Counted from the first letter of the stretch, positions 43,101-52,903 are shown. The stretch: 64,000 bases of DNA from Nocardioides acrostichi (GCF_015319165.1 NZ_JADIVZ010000009.1:62001-126000), one strand, 5' to 3'. A program made the numbers and translations. Notes: generated by a model from the letters alone, not told the origin.

Positions 43101-44615
43101 ATGACCCAGGCACCCGCCCAGCGCGGTTCCACGACCGGCACCGGCGCACCGGCGCCGTCGGACCGCAACAGCCTCAGCGTCGGTCCCGACGGGCCGCTGC
43201 TGCTCCACGACCACCACTTCATCGAGCAGATGGCCCACTTCAACCGCGAACGCGTGCCCGAGCGCAACGTGCACGCCAAGGGCTCCGGTGCGTTCGGCAC
43301 GTTCGAGTGCACCGCAGACGTCTCGCAGTGGACCAAGGCCGCGATGTTCACCCAGGGCACCACCACCGACATGCTGGCCCGCTTCTCGACCGTCGCCGGC
43401 GAGCAGGGCTCGCCCGACACCTGGCGCGACCCGCGCGGCTTCGCGCTGAAGTTCTACACGACCGAGGGCAACTGGGATCTCGTCGGCAACAACACCCCGG
43501 TGTTCTTCGTGCGCGACACCATGAAGTTCCCGCACTTCATCCGCAGCCAGAAGCGCCGCGGCGGCAATGGCCTGCGCGACAACGACATGCAGTGGGACTT
43601 CTGGACCCTCAACCCCGAGTCGGCCCACCAGGTCACCTGGCTCATGGGCGACCGCGGCATCCCGCGCACGTGGCGCCACATGAACGGCTACGGCAGCCAC
43701 ACCTACCTCTGGTACAACGAGGCCGGCGAGAAGTTCTGGGTGAAGTTCCACTTCATCTCCGCCCAGGGCGTCGAGTGCCTCACCCAGGACGAGGCCAACC
43801 GGATCGCCGGCGAGGACTCCGACTTCCACCGCCGCGACCTCAACGAGGCCATCGAGCGGGGCGACCACCCCAGCTGGACCCTCAAGGTGCAGGTCATGCC
43901 CTACGAGGAGGCCAAGACCTACCGGTTCAACCCCTTCGACCTCACCAAGGTGTGGCCGCACAGCGACTACCCGCTGCACGAGGTCGGCACCATGACGCTG
44001 AACAAGAACCCCGACAACTTCTTCGCCCAGATCGAGCAGGCGAGCTTCGAGCCGTCGGCGATCGTGCCGGGCATCGGGTTCTCCCCCGACAAGATGCTGC
44101 TGGGCCGCGTCTTCGCCTACGCCGACACCCACCGCTACCGCATCGGACCGAACTACCAGCAGCTGCCGGTCAACCGGCATCGCGTCGAGGGCGCCTACAC
44201 CTACCAGTTCGACGGCCCCATGGCCTACGACCACGTCGGAGACGCCCCGAAGTACGCACCGAACTCCTACGACGCCCCCTACTCCGACCTCACCGGGCCG
44301 GTCGAGGACGGCTGGGAGACCGACGGTGAGATGGTGCGCGAGGCCTACACGCTGCGCGCCGAGGACGACGACTTCGGCCAGGCCGGCACGATGGTGCGCG
44401 AGGTCTTCGACGACGCCGCCCGCGAGCGCTTCGTCGACAACGTCGCCGGTCACCTGGCCGGCGGGGTGAGCGAGCCGGTCCTGGAAAGGGCGTTCGAGTA
44501 CTGGACCTCTGTCGACGCCGAGATCGGCAAGCGCATCGAGGAGGCCGTGCGCAGCGGCGACCACGGTGCGCCGGCGCCGCACCCGACCGAGGCGCAGGAG
44601 GTCGTCGAGGCCTGA
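43101..44615 (+). CDS. monofunctional heme catalase
   Basis: Breaks down H2O2 in the cytoplasm, 504 residues, small-subunit clade. The distal histidine is in [13 protein letters not shown], the distal asparagine in [11 protein letters not shown] and the proximal heme tyrosine in [32 protein letters not shown] is the standard signature. AAGGAG precedes the ATG by 10 nt. It stands alone, with a regulator gene not adjacent. Confidence 0.96.
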   Translation: MTQAPAQRGSTTGTGAPAPSDRNSLSVGPDGPLLLHDHHFIEQMAHFNRERVPERNVHAKGSGAFGTFECTADVSQWTKAAMFTQGTTTDMLARFSTVAGEQGSPDTWRDPRGFALKFYTTEGNWDLVGNNTPVFFVRDTMKFPHFIRSQKRRGGNGLRDNDMQWDFWTLNPESAHQVTWLMGDRGIPRTWRHMNGYGSHTYLWYNEAGEKFWVKFHFISAQGVECLTQDEANRIAGEDSDFHRRDLNEAIERGDHPSWTLKVQVMPYEEAKTYRFNPFDLTKVWPHSDYPLHEVGTMTLNKNPDNFFAQIEQASFEPSAIVPGIGFSPDKMLLGRVFAYADTHRYRIGPNYQQLPVNRHRVEGAYTYQFDGPMAYDHVGDAPKYAPNSYDAPYSDLTGPVEDGWETDGEMVREAYTLRAEDDDFGQAGTMVREVFDDAARERFVDNVAGHLAGGVSEPVLERAFEYWTSVDAEIGKRIEEAVRSGDHGAPAPHPTEAQEVVEA

Positions 44616-44653
44616 GCTCCGCCCCTCCAGCCCCGTCTGGAACCCTGGGCGGC

Positions 44654-45454
44654 GTGCTGCGCCGCCCCTCCGAGCCCGTCCTCGTCAGCGCGCACCGCTG
44701 CGGGGCGGGCTCGGACCGCTCCCGGGAGAACACGGCGCCGGCGTTGCGCCAGGCCGTCGCGATGGGTGTCGACTACGTCGAGTTCGACGTCCAGGCCCTC
44801 GGGGACGGCACGTTCGTCTGCTACCACGACGACCGGCTGGCCGACGGAGCCGCGCTGGCCGATCTCGACTACCCCGCCTTCGCGCGGCAGGCCCCCGACC
44901 ACCTGCGCTACGACACGGTGCTCGCGGTCTTGGCGGAGGCCGGCGTGCGGGCGCACATCGACCTCAAGCTGGTGCCCGAGCCGGGCGCCGCGCCCGGCGT
45001 CGCAGCCGAGGTGCGCGCGGCCGAGCAGGCGGTGGCCGCCCTGGGAGCCGACCGCCTGGTGGTCACGACGCTCGAGGACGCCTCGGTGCGAGTCGTGCGC
45101 GACTGGGCCGACGCGCGCGGCCTCGACCTGCTCGTGGGGCTCTCGCTCGGACGCCGGGTGGCGGGGCTGCCGTGGTACCTGCAGTTGCGCATCCGGCGTT
45201 CGGAGGTGCTGCCGCGGCTGCGGGTGAGGCGCTCGCGCGCCAACGTGATCGTGGCGAACCACGCGCTGGCGCGGCTGGGCGTGGCCGCGTTCGCCCGACG
45301 GCGTGGACTGCCGCTCCTCGTGTGGACCGTCGACACCGAGCGATCGCTGCGCTACTGGTTGCAGCCCGGACGAGCCTGGCTCGTCACGAGCAACGAGCCC
45401 GGTCTGGCCCTGGCGGTGCGCGACGGTCTGCCAGACTCGCGCCGTGAGCGCTGA
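44654..45454 (+). CDS. glycerophosphodiester phosphodiesterase
   Basis: Hydrolyses glycerophosphodiesters to glycerol-3-phosphate and an alcohol; 266 residues, TIM-barrel. The catalytic and metal residues are in VSAHRCGAGSDRSREN, DYVEFDVQALGDG and VCYHDDRL. The usual HRG is HRC here, a small deviation. A GTG start at 44654. No signal peptide, so cytoplasmic. The next gene starts 11 bp before its stop, suggesting a two-gene lipid-catabolism unit. Confidence 0.88.
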   Translation: MLRRPSEPVLVSAHRCGAGSDRSRENTAPALRQAVAMGVDYVEFDVQALGDGTFVCYHDDRLADGAALADLDYPAFARQAPDHLRYDTVLAVLAEAGVRAHIDLKLVPEPGAAPGVAAEVRAAEQAVAALGADRLVVTTLEDASVRVVRDWADARGLDLLVGLSLGRRVAGLPWYLQLRIRRSEVLPRLRVRRSRANVIVANHALARLGVAAFARRRGLPLLVWTVDTERSLRYWLQPGRAWLVTSNEPGLALAVRDGLPDSRRER

Positions 45455-46406
45455 CTTCGTGGCCGACGTGCTGGGCGGGTCGTGGGAGGCCGAGACCATC
45501 GATCTCGGTTCGGACGACGAGGGGCGGGTCGTCGCGACGCTCGTGCATCGGTGGGCGGACGGCGAGGGGCCGGGCGAGCGGGCCGTGCTGCACGTGCACG
45601 GGTTCGCCGACTACTTCTTCCAGGCCGACTACGGACAGTGGTGGCTCGACCGCGGTTACGACGTCTATGCCCTCGACCTGCGCAAGTACGGCCGCTCCAT
45701 CCGGCCGTGGCAGACGCCCACCTATGTGGCGGACCTCGGCGAGTACGACGCCGACCTCGACGCCGCCTGGCACCGGGTGGCCCAGCGCGACGGGCACGAC
45801 CACGTCGTCGTCTCGGCCCACTCCACCGGAGGTCTGACGCTGCCGCTGTGGCTGGAGCGGCGGCGTCCAGCCGAGCTGGCCGGGGTCGTCTTGAACTCGC
45901 CCTGGCTCGACCTGCAAGGCGCCCCGTGGCTGCGCTCGGTCGGCACCCTCCTCATCGACCAGATCGGCGCCCGTTGGCCCCAGCGCGTGCTCGGGCGCGA
46001 GGTCAAGGGACTCTACGGCCGCTCGCTGCACCGCGAGCACGACGGCGAGTGGGACTTCGACCTGGACTGGAAGCCCCTGCTCTCGTTCCCGGTGATGTTC
46101 GGCTGGCTGCGCGCCATCCGCCGCGGCCACGCCGTGCTGCACCGGGGGTTGAGCCTCTCGGTGCCCATCCTCGTGCTCAGCTCGGACCGCTCCACCACAC
46201 CGGCCGAGATGGGCGAGGACGTACACGCCTCCGACATGGTCCTCGACGTCTCCCAAATCCGCCGGTGGTCGCCCTGCCTGGGTACCCACGTCACCTACGT
46301 CGCCGTCCCGGGCGCCCGCCACGATGTCGTGCTCTCCCGCGCCGAGCCCCGGGCCCGGGCCTACGACGAGCTCGGCCGGTGGGTCGGGGCGTACCTCTCC
46401 GCCTGA
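45444..46406 (+). CDS. alpha/beta hydrolase, monoacylglycerol-lipase-like
   Basis: Serine hydrolase of 320 residues. The oxyanion motif is LHVHGFADYFFQ, the nucleophile elbow SAHSTGG (serine about residue 132) and the histidine is in GARHDVVLS. DLRKYGRS fits the monoglyceride lipase group. GTG 45444 overlaps the phosphodiesterase gene by 11 bp. Paired with that enzyme it may release fatty acid and glycerol parts of lipids. Confidence 0.85.
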   Translation: MSADFVADVLGGSWEAETIDLGSDDEGRVVATLVHRWADGEGPGERAVLHVHGFADYFFQADYGQWWLDRGYDVYALDLRKYGRSIRPWQTPTYVADLGEYDADLDAAWHRVAQRDGHDHVVVSAHSTGGLTLPLWLERRRPAELAGVVLNSPWLDLQGAPWLRSVGTLLIDQIGARWPQRVLGREVKGLYGRSLHREHDGEWDFDLDWKPLLSFPVMFGWLRAIRRGHAVLHRGLSLSVPILVLSSDRSTTPAEMGEDVHASDMVLDVSQIRRWSPCLGTHVTYVAVPGARHDVVLSRAEPRARAYDELGRWVGAYLSA

Positions 46407-46469
46407 CGAGCGCGCGCTGGGGCGTGGGGTCCGAGCCATCTGGTGAACCGGATCCCACACTTAGCCGGG

Positions 46470-46517
46470 GTCGGCCCCCACGTCGGCCCCCACGTCGGCC
46501 CTCACGTCGGCACCCAG
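46470..46517. repeat. 12-bp tandem repeat, 4 copies
   Basis: GTCGGCCCCCAC twice, GTCGGCCCTCAC and GTCGGCACCCAG, without gaps. It lies 2 bp beyond the stop codon of the minus-strand nitroreductase gene. In another frame the array would add a four-residue repeat to that protein. Confidence 0.85.
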
Positions 46518-46519
46518 CC

Positions 46520-47197
46520 TCAGCCGGACACACCGGCCCCGTCGAACCGTTCCCACGTCACGAACTCCTCGACCGGACGCCGCGTCAGCTTGGTGATCTG
46601 CTTCGCGGGTCTGCCGAGGGGGACGACTGCCGCCACGGCGTAGCCCTCGGGCACGCCGAGCAGCTCGCGGACGGCGTCCTCGCGGGCGACCGCCATCGTG
46701 GTGATGGTGCCGCCCAGGCCTTCGGCGCGGGCCGCGAGCAGGATGTTCCACACCAGCGGGTAGACCGACGCGCCAGAGACCAGCCCGATCCGGTCGAGAT
46801 CCTGGTCCATGGCGGCGACGACGCCGAGGTCGACGGTCACGACCAGCACGACGCCGCAGGTGAGCAGTGGCTCGGTGAACGATGCGGGGACGCCGGTCGC
46901 CGCGATCTCCTCGGCGCTCGGGCCGGGAGGGTGCAGCGGGTTCCAGGGCGACTCCCCCGCCTTGGACTGCGCCAGGTAGCGGCGCACCGCGGGCTCGTTC
47001 AGCTCCGCCAGACGGCGCCGGGTGTCGGGGTCGCGCACGGCGATGATGCGCACGCCCTGACGATTGCCTCCGGACGGCGCGAACCGGGCGTCGTCGAGGA
47101 TGCGGTGCAGCAGCTCGTCGGGTACCTGCACCTCGGGCGGCTCGTCGGCGAACTCCCGGCTGGCCGGGGTCGTCCGCATGACCTCGCTCAACTCCAT
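46520..47197 (-). CDS. nitroreductase family protein
   Basis: FMN-dependent oxidoreductase of 225 residues. The N-terminal MELSEVMRTTPASREF and FAPSGGNRQGVRI contact FMN; GLGGTITTMAVA is the second FMN motif, and VPLGRPAKQITKLTRRPVEEFV closes the domain. Substrates of the family range from nitroaromatics to quinones. The ATG at 47197 was chosen because the family's consensus begins there. The gene ends next to a tandem repeat. Confidence 0.88.
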   Translation of the reverse strand: MELSEVMRTTPASREFADEPPEVQVPDELLHRILDDARFAPSGGNRQGVRIIAVRDPDTRRRLAELNEPAVRRYLAQSKAGESPWNPLHPPGPSAEEIAATGVPASFTEPLLTCGVVLVVTVDLGVVAAMDQDLDRIGLVSGASVYPLVWNILLAARAEGLGGTITTMAVAREDAVRELLGVPEGYAVAAVVPLGRPAKQITKLTRRPVEEFVTWERFDGAGVSG

Positions 47198-47244
47198 GTC
47201 GTCTCCATGCCTCCACTCTCCCACCACGTCCCTCACCCAGCCGC

Positions 47245-47250
47245 TAGGGT
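47245..47250 (+). promoter_or_regulatory. -10 box of the 47259 gene
   Basis: TAGGGT ends 8 nt before the ATG at 47259. Confidence 0.4.
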
Positions 47251-47258
47251 CACGGGGC

Positions 47259-47699
47259 ATGAACCCCGTGACCGGACTCAGCCTCGGCCGCATCGCCGTC
47301 GGCGCCGCCTGCATCGCCCGCCCCGACCTGGCCTCGACGTACCTCGGCGTCGCCACGTCGACGAACCCGCAGGCGGGCTTCGTGACGCGCCTCTTCGGCA
47401 CCCGCGAGATCGCGATCGGTGCGGCCACGCTGCTGGCCTCCGGCAAGGGCCGGGCCGGGCTCGTGCTGATCGGCGTCGGCGTCGACGCGGCCGACGCGTG
47501 GACCGGGTTCGTGGCTCCGGCCGAGCAGGGCCTGGAGAAGAGGGCCGGCACCACCATGGCGGCGGCCGGCACGGGCGCGGCCGTCATGGGTCTGCTCGGC
47601 CTGCTGCCCTCGCAGCGGACCACGCTCACGCGAGCGGAGAGGAAGGCGGCCAAGAAGGCGGCCAACGAGGCGGCCAGGGAGTCGGTCCGGAAGGCGTGA
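47259..47699 (+). CDS. small membrane-associated protein, unknown
   Basis: Protein of 146 residues. Three weakly hydrophobic Ala/Gly-rich segments (about residues 10-25, 50-75 and 95-112) suggest membrane association. The C-terminus RAERKAAKKAANEAARESVRKA is a charged, Ala/Lys-rich helix. I recall similar DUF4267-like or hypothetical actinobacterial proteins, but do not assign a family. TAGGGT lies 8 nt before the ATG. Confidence 0.65.
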   Translation: MNPVTGLSLGRIAVGAACIARPDLASTYLGVATSTNPQAGFVTRLFGTREIAIGAATLLASGKGRAGLVLIGVGVDAADAWTGFVAPAEQGLEKRAGTTMAAAGTGAAVMGLLGLLPSQRTTLTRAERKAAKKAANEAARESVRKA

Positions 47700-47714
47700 G
47701 CTCGCGGTAGGTCG

Positions 47715-48479
47715 CTACGTCACGAGGAGCGCGGTGACCGCGACCAGGCCGACCACCGCGATGAGCCCGCGCAGGGCGACGGCTGGCAGGCGGCGGCCGA
47801 AGCGAGCCGCCAGCGTGCCTCCGACGACGCTGCCGAGCGCGATGATGCCGGCGATCGGCCAGTCGACGTGCGCCACGAAGACGAAGACGACGGCGGCGAC
47901 ACCGTTCACGACACTGGCCAGCACGTTCTTCACCGCGTTCAGGCGCTGCAGGTCCTCGACGATCCCGATGCCGAGCACGCCCATGAGGATCACGCCCTGC
48001 GCGGCTCCGAAGTAGCCGCCGTACACACCCGCCGCCGCCGTCGAGATCCACACCCAGACCGGAACGCCGGTGCCGACCACGCCCCTCTCCGCACGGCGGG
48101 CCGCCACCCGCCGGGAGATGGCGGGCTGGGCGAGCACGAGCACCACGCCAAGGAGCACCAGGAAGGGCACGATCGTGTCGAAGGCGCTGCTCGGGAGCAC
48201 CAGCAACAGCACGGCGCCCGTCGTCCCGCCGATGACCGAGGCCACGGCGAGCCGGATGGCTCGCGTGCGTTGACCGACCAGCTCGCGGCGATAGCCCCAC
48301 GCGCCGGCCAGCGAGCCGGGCAGCAGCCCGATGTTGTTGGAGACGTTGGCGGTGACCGGCGGTACGCCGAAGGCGAGCAGGGTCGGGAACGTGATGAGCG
48401 TGCCGGACCCGACCAGCGTGTTGATGCCGCCGGCGGCGGCGCCCGCGAAGAGGAGGGCGACCGCCTCGACCGGCGTCAC
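47715..48479 (-). CDS. TSUP (TauE/SafE) family anion exporter
   Basis: Membrane protein of 254 residues and about eight helices. VALLFAGAAAGGINTLVGSGTLITFP at the N-terminus and a repeat GVYGGYFGAAQGVILMGVLG in the middle are the TauE/SafE signature. Members carry sulfite, sulfoacetate or similar anions. It overlaps the SPFH gene by 4 bp upstream. No sulfur enzyme lies next to it, so the substrate is open. Confidence 0.9.
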   Translation of the reverse strand: MTPVEAVALLFAGAAAGGINTLVGSGTLITFPTLLAFGVPPVTANVSNNIGLLPGSLAGAWGYRRELVGQRTRAIRLAVASVIGGTTGAVLLLVLPSSAFDTIVPFLVLLGVVLVLAQPAISRRVAARRAERGVVGTGVPVWVWISTAAAGVYGGYFGAAQGVILMGVLGIGIVEDLQRLNAVKNVLASVVNGVAAVVFVFVAHVDWPIAGIIALGSVVGGTLAARFGRRLPAVALRGLIAVVGLVAVTALLVT

Positions 48480-49549
48480 TTATCGAGGTCTGTCTTGCCC
48501 GGGTTCGCCGCGCGCTGGGCCTCGGCGATGGCGGCTTGCACCGCAGCGTCGGCCTCGGAGGTGCCTGAGCTCGTGGGCAGCTGCGGCTCGCTCGGACCCA
48601 TGTCGACGCGCTCGCGCGGGCCCTCGGTCTCGGTCGGGATGCCGCGCAGGTCGTTCATGGTCGACCCCAGCCCCTCGAGGGCCTTGCCGATCTCGCTCGG
48701 CACGATCCAGAGCTTGTTCGCACCACCTTCGGCGATCTTGGGCATCATCTGGAGGTACTGGTAGGAGAGCAGCGACTGGTCCGGGTTGCCGTCGTGGATG
48801 GCCTGGAAGACCGTCTTGATGGCCTGGCCTTCACCCTGGGCACGCAGGATCGCCGCCTCGCGGTCGGCCTGCGCCCGCAGGATCTGCGACTCGCGCTCAC
48901 CTTCGGCGTTGAGGATGGCCGACTGCTTGTTTCCCTCGGCACTCAAGATGGCGGACTGCCGCTCGCCCTCGGCGGTGAGGATCAGCGCACGCTTGTCGCG
49001 GTCGGCGCGCATCTGCTTCTCCATCGAGTCCTTGATCGACGGCGGCGGGTCGATGCCCTTGATCTCGACGCGGTTCACGCGCACGCCCCACTTGCCGGTG
49101 GCCTCGTCGAGCACGCCACGCAGGCCGCCGTTGATGGACTCGCGGCTGGTGAGGGTGTCTTCGAGGTCCATGCCACCGACGATGTTGCGCAGCGTGGTCA
49201 TGGTGAGCTGCTCGATCGCCTGGATGTAGTTGGCGATCTCGTAGGTCGCAGCGATCGGGTCGGTCACCTGGAAGTAGATGACGGTGTCGATCGAGACCAC
49301 GAGGTTGTCCTCGGTGATCACCGGTTGCGGCGGGAAGCTCACGACCTGCTCGCGCATGTCGATGACGTAGCGCACCGTGTCGATGAACGGCACGACGATG
49401 TTCAGGCCGGGATTGAGCGTGCCCTTGTACTTGCCGAACCGCTCGACGATGCCGGCCCGCGCCTGCGGGATGATCCGCACGGTCTTGGCGAGCATCACGA
49501 TCACGAACAGGACGACCAGCGCGAGCAGGATCAAGATGGCGGTGGTCAT
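48476..49549 (-). CDS. SPFH/band-7 (stomatin/QmcA-like) protein
   Basis: Membrane-anchored scaffold of 357 residues. One N-terminal helix (residues about 2-22) is followed by the SPFH domain (RAGIVERFGKYKGTLNPGL, then DMREQVVSFPPQPV). A long Glu/Gln/Arg/Ala coiled coil with repeats such as ILSAEGNKQSAILNAEGE follows. Paired by a 4-bp overlap with the NfeD gene, the usual partner. The pair organises membrane domains. The downstream TSUP gene is also overlapped. Confidence 0.93.
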   Translation of the reverse strand: MTTAILILLALVVLFVIVMLAKTVRIIPQARAGIVERFGKYKGTLNPGLNIVVPFIDTVRYVIDMREQVVSFPPQPVITEDNLVVSIDTVIYFQVTDPIAATYEIANYIQAIEQLTMTTLRNIVGGMDLEDTLTSRESINGGLRGVLDEATGKWGVRVNRVEIKGIDPPPSIKDSMEKQMRADRDKRALILTAEGERQSAILSAEGNKQSAILNAEGERESQILRAQADREAAILRAQGEGQAIKTVFQAIHDGNPDQSLLSYQYLQMMPKIAEGGANKLWIVPSEIGKALEGLGSTMNDLRGIPTETEGPRERVDMGPSEPQLPTSSGTSEADAAVQAAIAEAQRAANPGKTDLDK

Positions 49550-50025
49550 GCGATCTCCTCTGGGGTGGAACCGGGCAGCGTCAGGGGGTGCACGTAGGCG
49601 GTGGCGCCCCGGATCTCGAACACCTCGACGGTCTGGCCCTCGGCGATGGGCGTCGTGTCGTCGTAGGGCTTGGCTGTCCAGATCTCGCCCTCGAGGCGGA
49701 TCTGGCCGGACGTCGCCGCGGTGAGCCGGGTGACCGCGATGCCTTGGGAGCCTACGAGCTTTTGGTGACCCGTGGTCAGCCCCGGGCCGTCGTGCAGGCG
49801 GTGCACCAGTGAGGGCCGCAGGAGCGTCAGCGTGGCCGCCGCTGCGGCCACGGCGAGCAGCACCTGGAGGACGACGGGCGCGGCGAGCGCCCCGGCCACC
49901 ATGCCGACCAGCGCACCCACGGCCAGCATGCCGAGGATGAGGTCGAGACTGAACATCTCACCGACGCCCAGCGCTGCGGCGAGGGCGAGCCAAGCCGCCC
50001 ACTGGTGGTCGCCGAGCCAATCCAT
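49546..50025 (-). CDS. NfeD-family membrane protein
   Basis: Protein of 159 residues with three to four helices in the first 90 residues and a C-terminal OB-fold domain (GSQGIAVTRL to GATAYVHPL). It is the short NfeD type without a ClpP-like protease. The stop overlaps the stomatin start, so they form the standard NfeD-stomatin pair. Starts at ATG 50025, 9 bp after the ABC ATPase gene's end. Confidence 0.9.
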   Translation of the reverse strand: MDWLGDHQWAAWLALAAALGVGEMFSLDLILGMLAVGALVGMVAGALAAPVVLQVLLAVAAAAATLTLLRPSLVHRLHDGPGLTTGHQKLVGSQGIAVTRLTAATSGQIRLEGEIWTAKPYDDTTPIAEGQTVEVFEIRGATAYVHPLTLPGSTPEEIA

Positions 50026-50034
50026 GTAAAGACC

Positions 50035-50829
50035 CTACCGAACCCGGGTGCGCCGGCGAGCCGCATACCGGCCGTCGGCGTGGTCGAGCACGAGCGGCAT
50101 GCCGAAGGCGGCCGAGAGGTGCTGCTCGGTGAGCACGTCGTCGATGAGCCCGGCCTTCACGACGCGGCCCTTGCGCAGCAGCAGGGCGTGGGTGAAACCG
50201 GGCGGTATCTCCTCGACGTGGTGGGAGACGAGCACGGTGGCGGGGCTGTCGGGGTCGTAGGCGAGCACCGAGAGGGTCGAGACGAGATCCTCGCGGCCGC
50301 CCAGGTCGAGACCGGCGGCCGGCTCGTCGAGCAGGAGCATCTCGGGGTCGCTCATGAGGGCACGGGCGATCTGGACCCGCTTGCGCTCGCCCTCGCTCAA
50401 CGTGCCGAAGGTGCGGTCGATCAGGTGCTTGGCGCCCAACTCGCGCAGCAGGGAGGTCGCGCGCTCGTGATCGAGTTCGTCGTAGACCTCACGCCAGCGG
50501 CCGAGCACTCCGTACGCGGCAGAGACGACGACGTCGCTGACCGACTCGTGGCGCGGGATGCGCTCGGCCAACGCCGCGCTCGTCACGCCGATGCGGGGTC
50601 GCAACTCGAAGACGTCGACGCGACCCAGCGTCTCCTCGAGGATGTCGGCGCGCCCCTGCGTGGGGTGCAGCTGGGCGGAGCAGAGGGAGAGCAGGGTGGT
50701 CTTGCCGGCACCGTTGGGGCCCAGCACCACCCAGCGCTCGTCCTCCTCGACGGTCCACGAGATGCGGTCCAGCAACAGGGAGTCGCCCCGCCGGACCGTG
50801 ACGTCGACGAGGTCGATGACGGCGGCCAT
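50035..50829 (-). CDS. ABC transporter ATP-binding protein
   Basis: ATPase of 264 residues. Walker A is LGPNGAGKTTLLS, the signature is LSEGERKRVQIARAL, Walker B is MLLLDEPAAGLD, and the H-loop is VSHHVEEI. No permease gene lies nearby. The C-terminal pattern and solitary state fit the ModF/YlmA-type cytoplasmic ATPases. ATG 50829 has a TAGGGT box 7 nt upstream; the longer frame is unneeded. Confidence 0.9.
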   Translation of the reverse strand: MAAVIDLVDVTVRRGDSLLLDRISWTVEEDERWVVLGPNGAGKTTLLSLCSAQLHPTQGRADILEETLGRVDVFELRPRIGVTSAALAERIPRHESVSDVVVSAAYGVLGRWREVYDELDHERATSLLRELGAKHLIDRTFGTLSEGERKRVQIARALMSDPEMLLLDEPAAGLDLGGREDLVSTLSVLAYDPDSPATVLVSHHVEEIPPGFTHALLLRKGRVVKAGLIDDVLTEQHLSAAFGMPLVLDHADGRYAARRRTRVR

Positions 50830-50836
50830 GGGCGAC

Positions 50837-50842
50837 ACCCTA
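50837..50842 (-). promoter_or_regulatory. -10 box of the ABC ATPase gene
   Basis: TAGGGT on the minus strand, 7 nt before the ATG at 50829; leaderless. Confidence 0.5.
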
Positions 50843-50889
50843 CGGGCCCGGGCCGGCACCTACCCGCACACCTCGCACGGCTTGCCGCG

Positions 50890-50895
50890 TAGCGT
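50890..50895 (+). promoter_or_regulatory. -10 box of the 50904 gene
   Basis: TAGCGT ends 8 nt before the GTG at 50904. Confidence 0.4.
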
Positions 50896-50903
50896 CGCCC
50901 GCC

Positions 50904-51665
50904 GTGAGCCGAGCGCGAACCGACCTCCCGGCCTCCGCCCGGCTGGCCTGGTGGGGCACCGCGTGGCTGCGCGGGCACGTCGTCGCCGATCTGGTGGTCG
51001 ACGAGGTGGTCGCCGCCGAGGAGACCGGGCAGGCCACGCACGTGCTCTCGGGGCTCGCCGACCTCGGCCTCGGCGGGGAACCGGTCGAGGCACTCATCGG
51101 GGGTCTGGCGCGCCTGCGCGTGGAGGGTGCGACCTGCCTCGGCGCCGCCTTCCCCGCCGAGGGGGATCCGGTCGGTCTCGGCGGACCGGTCGCCTTCAAC
51201 CACGACGCCCTGGAGATGGGTGAGGCCGCGGTCGCAGACGGCATCGGCCTCGTGCCCCACGTCGTCGGGGGCGCGACCACCTGGGTGGCCCACCGTGCGG
51301 ACCGGCGCCAGCTCCCGGATGTCGGCGAGGCCGACCGTGCCCTGCGAGCGGGCCTGCTCGAGGCGACCGACCTGCTGGCCCGGCTCGACGTAGCCCGCTG
51401 GCGCCCGGAGCTCGCGGACCACCTCATGAACCTGCGGCACCGCGAGCCGCTCACCGCTCCCCCGGGCACGCCGGCGCGCTGCGTCGACCTGGCCGACCGT
51501 GCGCTCGTGGCCCGCGAGATCGTCGACCTGGCCCTGGAGGACGACGGCGGCGCGCTCACGCTGCACGAGGCGCAGCGCCGCGAGCAGGCGCTGGTGCCGC
51601 TCGGCCGGGCCGCTCGCCGCGCCCTGGTGGCCGCCTGCTCCCCCGAGGTCTGGCCCATGACCTAG
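50904..51665 (+). CDS. conserved hypothetical protein upstream of serB
   Basis: Soluble protein of 253 residues, rich in Ala, Leu and acidic residues. The stretch VVGGATTWVAHRADRRQLPD and the helical half ending ALVAACSPEVWPM are the most distinctive parts. I do not recognise a domain. GTG start with a TAGCGT box. It lies 9 bp before serB on the same strand, but serB has its own -10 box. Confidence 0.65.
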   Translation: MSRARTDLPASARLAWWGTAWLRGHVVADLVVDEVVAAEETGQATHVLSGLADLGLGGEPVEALIGGLARLRVEGATCLGAAFPAEGDPVGLGGPVAFNHDALEMGEAAVADGIGLVPHVVGGATTWVAHRADRRQLPDVGEADRALRAGLLEATDLLARLDVARWRPELADHLMNLRHREPLTAPPGTPARCVDLADRALVAREIVDLALEDDGGALTLHEAQRREQALVPLGRAARRALVAACSPEVWPMT

Positions 51666-51668
51666 GGT
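51663..51668 (+). promoter_or_regulatory. -10 box of serB (leaderless)
   Basis: TAGGGT overlaps the stop of the gene before and ends 6 nt ahead of the GTG at 51675. Confidence 0.5.
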
Positions 51669-51674
51669 TCCCCC

Positions 51675-52889
51675 GTGCGCCCCGAGACGCTGCTCATCAC
51701 GCTCACCGGGCGCGAACGACCCGGCGTCACCTCGACGGTGTTCTCGACCCTCGCCCGCTTCGGCGTCGACGTCCTCGACCTCGAGCAGATCGTGCTGCGG
51801 CGCCGCCTGGTGCTGGGACTCCTGGTGACGGCGCCCGAGTCGCGGGTCGAGGCCGACCTCCTGCGCGAGGAGCTCGAGAGCACCGCGGCCGGCCTGGACA
51901 TGAGCCTGGAGATCGAGCCCGGCACGGGCGACGCCCACGAGCCCGCCGAGGGCCGGGCCCATGTGACGGTGCTCGGCGCCCCGCTGACCGCGACCGCGAT
52001 GGCCGCGGTGGCGAGCCGGATCGCGGAGGCCGGCGGCAACATCGACCGCATCGAACGTATGGCGAGCTACCCCGTGACCGCCATCGACCTGCACGCCTCG
52101 GGCGCCGAGCCCGCCGCGCTGCGCGGCGTCCTGGCTCCGGAGGCGGCGCGTCTCGGCATCGATCTGGCGGTCCAGCCTGCAGGACTGCTGCGCCACGGCA
52201 TGCGGCTGATCGTCATGGACGTCGACTCCACGCTCATCCAGGGCGAGGTCATCGAGATGATCGCGGCCCACGCCGGATGCGAGGACGAGGTGGCCGAGGT
52301 CACCGAACGCGCGATGCGTGGCGAGCTGGACTTCGAGGAGTCGCTGCGCTCCCGGGTCGCGCTTCTCGAGGGCGTGCCCGCCTCGGCCCTGCACGAGGTG
52401 TACGACTCCATCGAGCTCGCTCCCGGCGCCCGCACGATGGTGCGCACCCTGCGCCGGCTGGGCTATCGGTTCGCGATCGTCTCCGGCGGCTTCAGCCAGA
52501 TCACCGCGCGGCTCGCCGTCGAGCTCGGCATCCACTTCGCGCGCGCCAACGAGCTCGAGATCGTCGACGGCGTGTTGACCGGTCGCGTCGTGGGCGCGGT
52601 CGTCGACCGCGCCGCGAAGGCCGCCGCACTGCGCGAGTTCGCTGCCGAGCTCGGCGTCGACCCCGCCGCCACCATCGCCATCGGCGACGGCGCCAACGAC
52701 CTCGACATGCTCGAGGCGGCCGGTCTGGGCATCGCGTTCAATGCCAAGCCGGCCGTGCGCGACGCCGCCGACACGGCTCTCAACGTGCCCTATCTCGACA
52801 CGATCATGTACCTGCTCGGCATCAGCCGCGAGGAGATCGAGGCTGCCGACCGGGCCGCCGGCATCACCACCCCGGCGCCGCCGGTCTGA
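51675..52889 (+). CDS. serB: phosphoserine phosphatase with ACT domains
   Basis: Last step of serine synthesis, 404 residues. Two ACT domains fill residues 1-170 (LLITLTGRERPGVTSTVFS at the start) and probably sense amino acids. The HAD phosphatase domain has the nucleophile motif MDVDSTLIQGE (about residue 180), SGGFSQ and GDGANDLDMLEAAGLG. This layout matches mycobacterial SerB2. Confidence 0.95.
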   Translation: MRPETLLITLTGRERPGVTSTVFSTLARFGVDVLDLEQIVLRRRLVLGLLVTAPESRVEADLLREELESTAAGLDMSLEIEPGTGDAHEPAEGRAHVTVLGAPLTATAMAAVASRIAEAGGNIDRIERMASYPVTAIDLHASGAEPAALRGVLAPEAARLGIDLAVQPAGLLRHGMRLIVMDVDSTLIQGEVIEMIAAHAGCEDEVAEVTERAMRGELDFEESLRSRVALLEGVPASALHEVYDSIELAPGARTMVRTLRRLGYRFAIVSGGFSQITARLAVELGIHFARANELEIVDGVLTGRVVGAVVDRAAKAAALREFAAELGVDPAATIAIGDGANDLDMLEAAGLGIAFNAKPAVRDAADTALNVPYLDTIMYLLGISREEIEAADRAAGITTPAPPV

Positions 52890-52903
52890 GCTGGGAGTGC
52901 CCC